64,000 nucleotides of DNA from NCBI RefSeq assembly GCF_000158955.1, contig NZ_GG657757.1, positions 7,855,676 through 7,919,675 of the forward strand. The letters are read 5' to 3'. Shown in pieces: positions 49,662-57,075 of the stretch; the stretch's first letter is position 1, and the number at the start of each line of letters is the position of its first letter. The notes under the pieces are model-generated. The model made no database searches. It saw nothing but the letters and a program-made list of their open reading frames with translations, and was not told where the DNA came from. Both the position numbers and the translations under genes were made by a program. This DNA is from Streptomyces viridochromogenes DSM 40736. GTDB lineage: Bacteria; Actinomycetota; Actinomycetes; Streptomycetales; Streptomycetaceae.

Positions 49662-49693
49662 AGGGGCCGCAGCCGTTTCGGGCTGCGGCCCCT
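49662..49693. terminator. Bidirectional hairpin after the Mo-enzyme operon
   Basis: AGGGGCCGCAGCC (49662-49674) and GGCTGCGGCCCCT (49681-49693) form a perfect 13-bp stem with loop GTTTCG, between the convergent xdhC-like and FMN reductase genes. Confidence 0.88.
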
Positions 49694-49754
49694 CCGTGGC
49701 ACCGGGACCGCGATCCGTCCGGGAGCGCGGTCCTCAGGGCGCCGGGCGCGCGGG

Positions 49755-50318
49755 TCAGGCCGCGGCCGGCTCGGTGGCGAAGCCGTGCAGGCGGGCGATG
49801 ACCTCGGTGAGCTGCCCGGCGACCTCGGCGTCGTCGGCCGGGTGCGTCTCGGCGAAGCGGGTCATGGAGCCGGGGATGGACAGCTTGACGTCCTCCAGCA
49901 CCTTGCCGCCGGCGACGCCCACGGACTTGCGGGTCTCGTCGTGCGCCCAGACACCGCCGTACTGGCCGAACGCGGTGCCGACCACGGCGACCGGCTTGCC
50001 GCTGAGAGCACCGGCGCCGTACGGGCGGGACAGCCAGTCGATGGCGTTCTTCAGGACGGCCGGGATGGTGCCGTTGTACTCGGGCGTGAAGAGGATCAGG
50101 CCGTCGGCGGCGTTCGCGGCCTCGCGCAGCCGTGCGGCCACGGCCGGGACACTGCCCTCGACGTCGATGTCCTCGTTGTAGAAGGGGATTTCGGCCAGGC
50201 CCTCGAACAGCTCCACCTCCGCGCCCTCGGGGGCGAGCTTGACGGACGCCTCGGCGAGCTGGCGATTGTGCGAACCGGCGCGGAGGCTGCCGACGAGGGC
50301 GAGGATACGAACAGACAT
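49755..50318 (-). CDS. NADPH-dependent FMN reductase
   Basis: The 187-residue flavoprotein is of the NADPH-dependent FMN/quinone reductase family. It has LALVGSLRAGSHNRQLAEA (phosphate loop), LILFTPEYNGTIPAVLKNAIDWLSRP (the PEYN flavin motif) and VGTAFGQYGGVWA. Members reduce quinones, azo dyes and chromate, and protect against electrophiles. ATG 50318 has GGGAGT 5 bases upstream. The gene is divergent from a TetR gene across two matching palindromes, and its expression is probably induced by the TetR ligand. Confidence 0.92.
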   Translation of the reverse strand: MSVRILALVGSLRAGSHNRQLAEASVKLAPEGAEVELFEGLAEIPFYNEDIDVEGSVPAVAARLREAANAADGLILFTPEYNGTIPAVLKNAIDWLSRPYGAGALSGKPVAVVGTAFGQYGGVWAHDETRKSVGVAGGKVLEDVKLSIPGSMTRFAETHPADDAEVAGQLTEVIARLHGFATEPAAA

Positions 50319-50368
50319 GGTGACTCCCACGTAGTGAAGGGCGGCTCCGAAACACCGCCGTTACAATC

Positions 50369-50419
50369 CGGACCGGGGTCCGCTTAACGTTTCTAGCACT
50401 CTAACCGGACCGCGGTCCA
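50369..50419. promoter_or_regulatory. Two CGGACCnnGGTCCG operators between TetR and FMN reductase
   Basis: CGGACC-GG-GGTCCG (50369-50382) is perfect. CGGACC-GC-GGTCCA (50406-50419) is the same site with one change. They are 37 bases apart, centre to centre, in the 131-base gap between the divergent genes, one nearer each start. Confidence 0.75.
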
Positions 50420-50449
50420 GTTTTGTTCCCGATGCTTTACGCTGGCTTC

Positions 50450-51118
50450 ATGTCCGCCGCCCCGCCGCCCTTCCCGACGCCCCAGGAGCCCGTCGGCCAC
50501 CCCGAGCTGATCCAGCTCGGCAGCGCCCTGGAGGCCGACGAGCCGTGCCTGCGGGCCGACGCCGCCCGCAACCGGGCCCGCCTGCTGGAGGCCGCCGCCC
50601 GGCTGGTGGCGGAGCGCGGCGCGGACGCCGTCACGATGGAGGCGGTGGCCGCCGCGGCCTGTGTCGGCAAGGGCACGGTCTTCCGCCGGTTCGGTGACCG
50701 TACCGGCCTGCTGACGGCGCTGCTCGACCACTCCGAGAAGAAGTTCCAGGCCGCCTTCCTCGCCGGGCCCCCGCCCCTCGGGCCCGGAGCGCCCCCGGTG
50801 GAGCGGCTGCGTGCGTTCGGCCGTGCGATGCTGCGCCGGTCGCACGACGAGCTGGAGCTCCAGCTGGCGGCCGAGCCGGGCGCGAACCGCCGCTTCACCG
50901 CCCCGCCCCGCCGCGTGCTGCGCCATCACGTGGCCATGCTGCTGCGCCAGGCCGTCCCCGAAGCGGACTGCGAGCTCCTCTCGCACACCCTGATGGGCCA
51001 GCTCGACCCGGCCCTGATCCACCACCTGACCGAGCAGTGCGGGATGCCCCTCGCCCGCCTGGAGGACGCGTGGGTCGACCTGGTCGACCGGGTGACGGGC
51101 GAGGCCCCGGCCCGCTGA
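50450..51118 (+). CDS. TetR family repressor (FMN reductase partner)
   Basis: The 222-residue regulator has a TetR helix-turn-helix (about 41-90, ARLLEAAARLVAERGADAVTMEAVAAAACVGKGTVFRRFGDRTGL) after a 38-residue Pro-rich extension. The C-terminal domain is Arg/Leu-rich and of the TetR_C_33-like type by eye. It is divergent from the FMN reductase gene and most likely represses both through the CGGACCnnGGTCCG sites. The start is taken at ATG 50450; the upstream in-frame codon at 50423 would run into the operator region. Confidence 0.9.
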   Translation: MSAAPPPFPTPQEPVGHPELIQLGSALEADEPCLRADAARNRARLLEAAARLVAERGADAVTMEAVAAAACVGKGTVFRRFGDRTGLLTALLDHSEKKFQAAFLAGPPPLGPGAPPVERLRAFGRAMLRRSHDELELQLAAEPGANRRFTAPPRRVLRHHVAMLLRQAVPEADCELLSHTLMGQLDPALIHHLTEQCGMPLARLEDAWVDLVDRVTGEAPAR

Positions 51119-51200
51119 GGCGACCGCGCGGATCGCCGTGACCGCTCACGGCATCCTCACAACTCCCCCGCCCGAAGGGCGCATTGAGGCTTCTGCCAAG

Positions 51201-52251
51201 ATGCCGTACGTCATGGTGCAGATACCGAAAACGCCCGCGCCCCCGTCCCCCGCACCGTCGCGCTCCGTGCCCACGAGCGCCGATGTGGCCCGCCTGGCCG
51301 GCGTCTCGCGCGCGACCGTCTCCTACGTCCTCAACAACACCAGCGCCGTACGGATCAGCGAGCCCACCCGTCGCCGGGTCCACGACGCCGCGAAGGAACT
51401 CGGGTACGTCCCGCACGCGGCGGCCCGCGGCCTGCGTGCCGGGCACAGCCGGATGGTGCTGATCCCCGCGCCGACCTTCCCCGTCGGCCCGCTCCATGCC
51501 GGGATCCTCAACCGACTGCAGGCGACGCTCGGCAGCATGGACTACACGGTCGTGCAGTACGGCACCGGCGGCGCCGCACGGCGACGAAGCCGCCCGCGCC
51601 TGGGCGGAGTTGCGGCCCGTGGCCGTCCTCGTGCCCGGTTCCGGGCTCGGCCCGCGCGGGGTCGCGGTGCTCAAGCGCTCGGGGGCACGGGTGGTGGTCA
51701 CCCTCGGTCCGGAGACCATCGAGGGCGCACACGCCCTGCTCATGGACCACGATGTCGTCGGCCACAGCGCGGGTGCGCACCTCTACGACCGCGGCAGACG
51801 CCGGATCGGCGTCGTCGTCCCGCAGGAACCCGGCCTGGAGGCGTTCTCCGCGCCCCGGCTGGACGGAGTGCGCCAGTCCGTGCGGGGCACCGACGCCGCC
51901 GTGACCGAACTGCCCCTCGCGTACGACGAGGAGGACGCCGCACGCCTCGCCGCCCGCTGGCGGACCCTCGGGCTCGACGCCGTGTTCACCTACAACGACG
52001 AGTACGCGATGCTGCTGATGCGGGCCCTGCAGGACGAGGGCATCCGCATCCCCGAGGAGACGGCCGTGATCGGCGCCGACGACCTGGTGCTCGGCCGGCT
52101 GCTGCGGCCGCGGCTGAGCACGGTCCGGCTGCGGCTGCCCTCCGGCCGCGAACTGGCCGAACTGGTCGACCGCGCGGTACGCAGGCCCGGCGCCGAGCCC
52201 GAGACGCACAAGGTGATGGGCGCCACGGTGCTGCACCGCGAGTCCAGTTGA
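51201..52251 (+). pseudogene. LacI family regulator with +1 frameshift
   Basis: The N-terminal half has a normal LacI helix-turn-helix (TSADVARLAGVSRATVSYVLNNTSAVRISEPTRRRVHDAAKELGY) and hinge. It continues to MDYTVVQYGTGG. In the region 51561-51585 the frame must shift by one base. The continuation HGDEAARAWAELRPVAVLVPGSG reads through the whole effector domain (VIGADDLVLGRLLRPRLSTVRL) to the stop at 52251. With one base removed, the protein would be about 345 residues and complete. Start codons at 51201 or 51213 lack a clear site. A real mutation or a sequencing error are both possible. Confidence 0.82.
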
Positions 52252-52365
52252 GCCCTCCGAGGCCGGGCGGGGGAGCCGGCACGGCACAACTCCCCGGCGG
52301 AGGACCGGATCTGGCGGGCCGGTGACGGAACACCCTCCGATCGGCACCCGGCGGCACGGCTAGGA

Positions 52366-52381
52366 TGTTGCACGCTCAACA
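52366..52381. promoter_or_regulatory. LacI-type operator before the aldehyde dehydrogenase gene
   Basis: TGTTG-CACGCT-CAACA is an inverted repeat with a CG at its exact centre, the hallmark of LacI-family operators. It begins at the last base of a TAGGAT -10-like box (52361-52366), so bound repressor would block transcription. The frameshifted LacI gene ends 115 bases upstream, and the aldehyde dehydrogenase starts 146 bases downstream. Confidence 0.58.
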
Positions 52382-52526
52382 AAATGGGGACGCGTCAGAA
52401 CACCGGCCGCGGCACACACCGCCGCGCCCGGCCGGGCGTCCCGCCATGTGACCGCCGAACCGGCCGCGCACGCAGGGGACTTGCGCTCACCCCGTCAGCC
52501 GGTGACCGATCGATCGGAGAGCCGTC

Positions 52527-53963
52527 ATGCCGTTGCTCGACACCAGGACCTGGCAGCCCCGCACCCTCACGGGGCCCGGGTACACCGTCACCGAGCCCGC
52601 CACCGGCCAAGCCCTCGGCCCCCTCACCCTCGCCACCCCCGAGGACGTCACGGCCGCCGCCGGCAGCGCCGCCACCGCCCAGCGCGAGTGGGCACGCGCC
52701 CCGCACTTCACCCGGGCAGCCGTCCTGCGCAAGGCGGGCGACCTGTTCACGGCGCACGCCGCCGAACTGCGCGAGTGGCTCGTCCGCGAGTCCGGCTCGG
52801 TCCCCGGCAAGGCCGACTTCGAACTGCACGTCGCCGCCCAGGAGTGCTACGAGGCCGCCGCGCTCGCCTCCCGCCCGGCCGGGCAGGTCCTGCCCAGCGA
52901 GGCGCCGCGCCTGTCGTACACGCGCCGCGTACCGGCCGGCGTGGTGGGCGTGATCTCCCCGTTCAACGCCCCGCTGATCCTGTCCATACGCTCCGTCGCC
53001 CCGGCCCTGGCCCTCGGCAACGCGGTCCTCCTGAAGCCCGACCCGCGCACGGCCGTCTGCGGAGGACTGTCCCTCGCCGCGGTGTTCGCCGCCGCCGGCC
53101 TGCCGCAGGACCTGCTGCACGTGCTCCCCGGCGGCCCCGACGCCGGACAGGCCCTCGTCGCCGACCCGCGCGTGCCGATCATCTCCTTCACCGGCTCCAC
53201 CGCCGCGGGACGGGCCGTGGGCGAGGCGGCCGGCCGTCACCTGAAGCGGGCCCACCTGGAACTGGGCGGCAACTCGGCCATGATCGTGCTGGAGGACGCC
53301 GACCTCGACGCGGTGATCTCCACGGCCGCCTGGGGCTCGTTCTTCCACCAGGGCCAGATCTGCATGACGACCGGACGCCACCTGGTGCACGCCTCGCTGT
53401 ACGACGAGTACGTCGAGCGGCTGGCCGCCAAGGCCGACTCGCTCGCGGTCGGCGACCCGTACCGCGGCCATGTCCACCTCGGTCCGATCATCGACTCCGG
53501 CCAGCTCGCCAAGATCAACGGCCTGGTCGAGTCCAGCAAGGCCGCCGGCGCCAAGGTCGTCGCGGGCGGCACGTACGACCGGCTCTTCTACCGGCCCACG
53601 GTCCTCGCCCACGTCGGCGACCACACCCCCGCGTACACGGAGGAGGTCTTCGGCCCCGTGGCCCCGGTACGCTCCTTCACCACCGCAGACGAGGCGGCGG
53701 CCCTGGCCGCGCGGAGTCCCTACGGCCTCTCCCTGGGCATCGTCACCAGGGACCCGGCCCGCGGCCTGGACCTCGCCGAACGCATCCCCACCGGCATCGT
53801 CCACATCAACGACCAGACCGTGAACGACGAGGCCGTGGCGCCCTTCGGCGGAGTGGCCGCCTCCGGCACCGGCGCCCGCTTCGGCGGCGAGGCCAACCTC
53901 GAGGCCTTCACCGAGCTGCGCTGGACGACGGTACGCGGAGACGTGGCCCCGTATCCGTTCTGA
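52527..53963 (+). CDS. NAD(P)-dependent aldehyde dehydrogenase (benzaldehyde type)
   Basis: The 478-residue enzyme oxidises aldehydes to acids. The general base Glu245 (LELGGNS) and nucleophile Cys279 (GQICMTTGR) are present, as are the cofactor loop FTGSTAAGRAVGEAA and the C-terminal PFGGVAASGTGARFGGE. The GQICMTTGR sequence is typical of the benzaldehyde/vanillin dehydrogenase branch, suggesting aromatic aldehydes. GGAGAG precedes ATG 52527. The upstream LacI gene and operator point to local control. Confidence 0.93.
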   Translation: MPLLDTRTWQPRTLTGPGYTVTEPATGQALGPLTLATPEDVTAAAGSAATAQREWARAPHFTRAAVLRKAGDLFTAHAAELREWLVRESGSVPGKADFELHVAAQECYEAAALASRPAGQVLPSEAPRLSYTRRVPAGVVGVISPFNAPLILSIRSVAPALALGNAVLLKPDPRTAVCGGLSLAAVFAAAGLPQDLLHVLPGGPDAGQALVADPRVPIISFTGSTAAGRAVGEAAGRHLKRAHLELGGNSAMIVLEDADLDAVISTAAWGSFFHQGQICMTTGRHLVHASLYDEYVERLAAKADSLAVGDPYRGHVHLGPIIDSGQLAKINGLVESSKAAGAKVVAGGTYDRLFYRPTVLAHVGDHTPAYTEEVFGPVAPVRSFTTADEAAALAARSPYGLSLGIVTRDPARGLDLAERIPTGIVHINDQTVNDEAVAPFGGVAASGTGARFGGEANLEAFTELRWTTVRGDVAPYPF

Positions 53964-53972
53964 GGAGGTCCG

Positions 53973-53993
53973 CAGGGGCACCTGGTGCCCCTG
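53973..53993. terminator. Palindrome between convergent genes
   Basis: CAGGGGCACC-T-GGTGCCCCTG (53973-53993) is perfect with a single central base. It lies between the aldehyde dehydrogenase and thioredoxin stops and can act on both strands. Confidence 0.7.
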
Positions 53994-53999
53994 GGCGGG

Positions 54000-54386
54000 T
54001 CACTCGCTCTGCTGCGGCTGCTGGGCCTGCTGCTCGGCGATCGCCTTGCGGACGTCGTCCATGTCCAGATTCCGGGCCTGCCCGATGACGTCCGTCAGGG
54101 CGGCCTCGGGCAGGGCGCCCGGCTGGGCGAACACGGCGACCTGGTCGCGGACGATCATCAGCGTGGGAATCGACTGGATACCGAAGGCCGCGGCCAGCTC
54201 CGGCTGCGCCTCGGTGTCCACCTTGCCGAACACCAGGTCCGGGTTCTCCTCCGCCGCCTTCTCGTAAACCGGTGCGAACTGCTTGCACGGCCCGCACCAG
54301 TCCGCCCAGAAGTCGATCAGGACGAACTCGTTGTCCGTGACCGTCTGGTCGAAGTTCTCCTTGGTGAGCTCCACGGTGCTGCTCAT
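54000..54386 (-). CDS. Thioredoxin
   Basis: The 128-residue cytoplasmic thioredoxin has the active site WCGPC (Cys31, Cys34), the conserved cis-Pro region QSIPTLMIV and FVLIDFWADWCGPCKQFAPVYEKAA. The C-terminal tail is Gln-rich (QQAQQPQQSE), longer than usual. It is divergent from a FAD-dependent disulfide oxidoreductase gene across 118 bases. The two could function together in thiol redox control, which is an inference from proximity. Confidence 0.95.
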   Translation of the reverse strand: MSSTVELTKENFDQTVTDNEFVLIDFWADWCGPCKQFAPVYEKAAEENPDLVFGKVDTEAQPELAAAFGIQSIPTLMIVRDQVAVFAQPGALPEAALTDVIGQARNLDMDDVRKAIAEQQAQQPQQSE

Positions 54387-54504
54387 GGCGTAAATCCCTC
54401 TTCCTGGTGTGGGTCAAGCCGTCGGCACAACACGGCCGACCTGGTAGGTATTCCGCGCCCCTACCCGTGTGGCCAGGGCGCACACCACCCACCAGACTGA
54501 CCTC

Positions 54505-55935
54505 ATGACGGAAACGGAAACCAACGCGTACGACGTCGTGGTGCTCGGGGCCGGGCCCGTGGGGGAGAACGTCGCCGACCGCACCCGCGCGGCCGGCCTG
54601 ACCACCGCGGTCGTGGAGAGCGAACTGGTCGGCGGCGAGTGCTCCTACTGGGCGTGCATTCCCAGCAAGGCCCTGCTGCGGCCGGTCATCGCCCGCGCCG
54701 ACGCCCGCCGCGTGCCCGGCCTGAGCCAGTCGGTGCAGGGCCCCCTCGACGCCTCCGCGGTCCTCGCCCACCGCGACTACTACACCTCCCACTGGAAGGA
54801 CGACGGCCAGGTCGGGTGGCTCGACTCCATCGGCGCCGACCTGTACCGCGGCCACGGACGCCTCACCGGGCCCCGCACCGTGACGGTCACCGGCCCGGAC
54901 GGCGGCGAGCGCGTCCTGACCGCCCGGCACGCCGTCGCCGTCTGCACCGGCAGCCGCGCGGCCCTGCCCGGCCTGCCCGGACTCGACACCGTCAAGCCGT
55001 GGACCAGCCGGGAGGCCACCAGCTCGGGGAGCGTGCCCGGTCGGCTGATCGTGGTCGGCGGCGGTGTCGTCGCCACCGAGATGGCCACCGTCTGGCAGGC
55101 CCTCGGCGCGCAGGTCACCGTGCTGGTCCGGGGCAAGGGCCTGCTTCCCCGGATGGAGCCGTTCGCCGGAGAACTCGTCGCCGAGGCGCTCACCGGGGCG
55201 GGCGCGGACGTCCGTACCGGCACCTCGGTGGAGTCGGTGACCCGTGAGAACGGCACGGTCGTCGCCGTCACGGACAAGGGCGACCGTGTCGAGGGCGACG
55301 AGATCCTCTTCGCCACCGGCCGCGCGCCGCGCACCGACGACATCGGCCTGGAGACGATCGGCCTCGACCCCGGCTCCTGGCTGCCGGTCGACGACAGCCT
55401 CCGCGTCACCGGCCACGACTGGCTCTACGCCGTCGGCGACGTCAACCACCGCGCCCTGCTCACCCACCAGGGCAAATACCAGGCCCGCATCGCGGGCGCC
55501 GCCATCGCCGCCCGGGCCACCGGGGAGACCCTCCTGGCCGAGCCGTGGGGTGCCCATGCCGCCACCGCCGACCGGGCAGCCGTCCCCCAGGTCGTCTTCA
55601 CCGACCCCGAGGCGGCCGCGGTGGGCCTGTCCCTGGCCGAAGCGGAACAGGCGGGGCACCGGGTGCGGGCCGTCGACGTCGATCTGTCCGCCGTCTCCGG
55701 CGCGGGCCTGTACGCCGACGGCTACAAGGGCCGTGCCCGCATGGTCGTCGACCTCGAGGACGAGATCCTGCGCGGCGTGACCCTCGTCGGCCCGGGCGTG
55801 AGCGAACTCATCCACTCCGCGACCATCGCCGTCGCCGGCCAGGTCCCGGTCAGCCGCCTGTGGCACGCGGTCCCCTCGTTCCCCACGATCAGCGAGGTGT
55901 GGCTGCGGCTGCTGGAGGCGTACCGGGATTCCTGA
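54505..55935 (+). CDS. FAD-dependent pyridine nucleotide-disulfide oxidoreductase
   Basis: The 476-residue protein has the FAD motif DVVVLGAGPVGENVADRTRAAG, the redox pair Cys46/Cys51 (GGECSYWACIPSKALLRP) and the NAD motif LIVVGGGVVATEMATVWQALG. LYAVGDVNHRALLTHQGKYQARI marks the FAD-binding end. In lipoamide and mercuric reductases the C-terminal His-x4-Glu pair is catalytic; here the position reads Phe459-PTIS-Glu464, so the His is missing. The substrate is unknown. ATG 54505 has no clear Shine-Dalgarno sequence; TTG/GTG starts upstream are not better. Confidence 0.9.
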   Translation: MTETETNAYDVVVLGAGPVGENVADRTRAAGLTTAVVESELVGGECSYWACIPSKALLRPVIARADARRVPGLSQSVQGPLDASAVLAHRDYYTSHWKDDGQVGWLDSIGADLYRGHGRLTGPRTVTVTGPDGGERVLTARHAVAVCTGSRAALPGLPGLDTVKPWTSREATSSGSVPGRLIVVGGGVVATEMATVWQALGAQVTVLVRGKGLLPRMEPFAGELVAEALTGAGADVRTGTSVESVTRENGTVVAVTDKGDRVEGDEILFATGRAPRTDDIGLETIGLDPGSWLPVDDSLRVTGHDWLYAVGDVNHRALLTHQGKYQARIAGAAIAARATGETLLAEPWGAHAATADRAAVPQVVFTDPEAAAVGLSLAEAEQAGHRVRAVDVDLSAVSGAGLYADGYKGRARMVVDLEDEILRGVTLVGPGVSELIHSATIAVAGQVPVSRLWHAVPSFPTISEVWLRLLEAYRDS

Positions 55936-56200
55936 CCTGCGCTTCATCCGGCCACACCACGCGGCCACGAGGTCGCGCGTGCGCGGGCACCACCGACTCC
56001 CGGTAGTCGTCGCTCCACAGGTCCTCCTCCGCCTCCGGCAGCAGCACCCGGTCCGGTCGCAGCGCGTCGACGGCGCCCTCGTCGTGGGTGACCATGACGA
56101 CCGCGCCCGGGTACGTGCCCACCGCGGCCAGGACCTCGGCGCGGGAGGCCGGGTCGAGGTTGTCGGTGGGCTCGTCGCGGAGCAGGACGTTGGCGCCCGT
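55889..56200 (-). pseudogene. ABC-F ATPase C-terminal remnant
   Basis: Reading on the minus strand from about 56200, the sequence NVLLRDEPTDNLDPASRAEVL is a Walker B/D-loop, and VVMVTHDEGAVDALRPDRVLL is the H-loop of the second ATPase domain of ABC-F proteins, followed by the usual end WSDDYRE. The remaining 500 or so residues of a normal ABC-F protein are absent. The upstream border coincides with unrelated sequence beginning TAGGGAATTCGG. The reading runs into the end of the oxidoreductase gene on the other strand because the original stop is lost. ABC-F proteins protect ribosomes from antibiotics or rescue translation. Confidence 0.75.
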
Positions 56201-56239
56201 AGGGAATTCGGGGCGTAGACATAGACGTCACGGTGATGG

Positions 56240-56259
56240 AGGCGCCGCACCCGGCGCCT
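56240..56259 (-). terminator. Hairpin after the peptide deformylase gene
   Basis: AGGCGCCG-CACC-CGGCGCCT forms a perfect 8-bp stem with a 4-base loop, starting 17 bases beyond the deformylase stop on the minus strand. Confidence 0.6.
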
Positions 56260-56275
56260 GGGGTTCTTCCGTGCC

Positions 56276-56920
56276 TCAGGGCATCTCGAAGCCGAGTGCC
56301 CGCGCGGCCTCCTCCGGCGTCGGCTGGGCCCAGCGCTCCGTCACCGCAAGGTTGGACGAGAGCGAACGCGACTCGGCCCGGTCCAGATACAGCACGCCGT
56401 CGAGGTGATCCGTCTCGTGCTGCACGATCCGTGCCGGCCAGCCCGTGAACACCTCGTCCAGCGCGCGCCCGTGCTCGTCCTGCCCGGTCAGCCGCACCTC
56501 GGCAGGCCGTGCCACCACCGCCTGCCAGCCCGGCACGCTGAGACAGCCCTCGAAGAACGCGGCCCGCGCACCGCCGACGGGCGCGTAGGCGGGATTGACC
56601 AGCACCCGGAACGGCAACGGCACCCGCCCGCGCGCGAGCCGCACCTCCTCCGGCACTGGTGCCGGGTCCTCGATCACCGCGATCCTGAGCGGCACACCCA
56701 CCTGCGGCGCCGCCAGCCCCACGCCGGGCGCCGCCCGCATGGTGACCCGCAGGGCCTCGACGAACCGGGCCAGCAACTCGGGCGCCAGCTGCCCGTCATA
56801 GGGCTCGGTGCCGCGTCGCAGCACCGGATCGCCGGCCGCGACGATGGGCAACGGGCCCCCGACGGCCAGGAGTTGCTCGACCCGCTCGGCCAGGGGCGCG
56901 CGCTCGCTCGAAGTTCCCAT
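56276..56920 (-). CDS. Peptide deformylase
   Basis: The 214-residue metalloenzyme removes the N-formyl group from new proteins. All three motifs are intact: GVGLAAPQVG, EGCLSVPG (Cys ligand) and QHETDHLDG (two His ligands and catalytic Glu). ATG 56920 is chosen over upstream in-frame codons because the homologous part starts there. Streptomyces carry several deformylases; one outside the fmt/def locus such as this may be a back-up or resistance copy, for example near an actinonin-like pathway. No such pathway is seen here. Confidence 0.94.
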   Translation of the reverse strand: MGTSSERAPLAERVEQLLAVGGPLPIVAAGDPVLRRGTEPYDGQLAPELLARFVEALRVTMRAAPGVGLAAPQVGVPLRIAVIEDPAPVPEEVRLARGRVPLPFRVLVNPAYAPVGGARAAFFEGCLSVPGWQAVVARPAEVRLTGQDEHGRALDEVFTGWPARIVQHETDHLDGVLYLDRAESRSLSSNLAVTERWAQPTPEEAARALGFEMP

Positions 56921-57075
56921 CGCGTCAGGATGACACGGCACCCCCACCCCCAGCGTGACGCGCATCACACATGCGTGCCGGGAACTGGACGCCCCACCGC
57001 CCCGACTACTGCACCGCAACGGCCGCGACCCAAGTGCGGCGGCCACGGAGACGTCCCCCCGGGAGAAACCCGCCG

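Noticed and set aside
53908..56250. 780-codon minus-strand frame across aldehyde dehydrogenase end, thioredoxin and oxidoreductase
   Set aside because: It runs in shadow frames of better-supported genes, including thioredoxin in a different frame of the same strand, and shows no domain.
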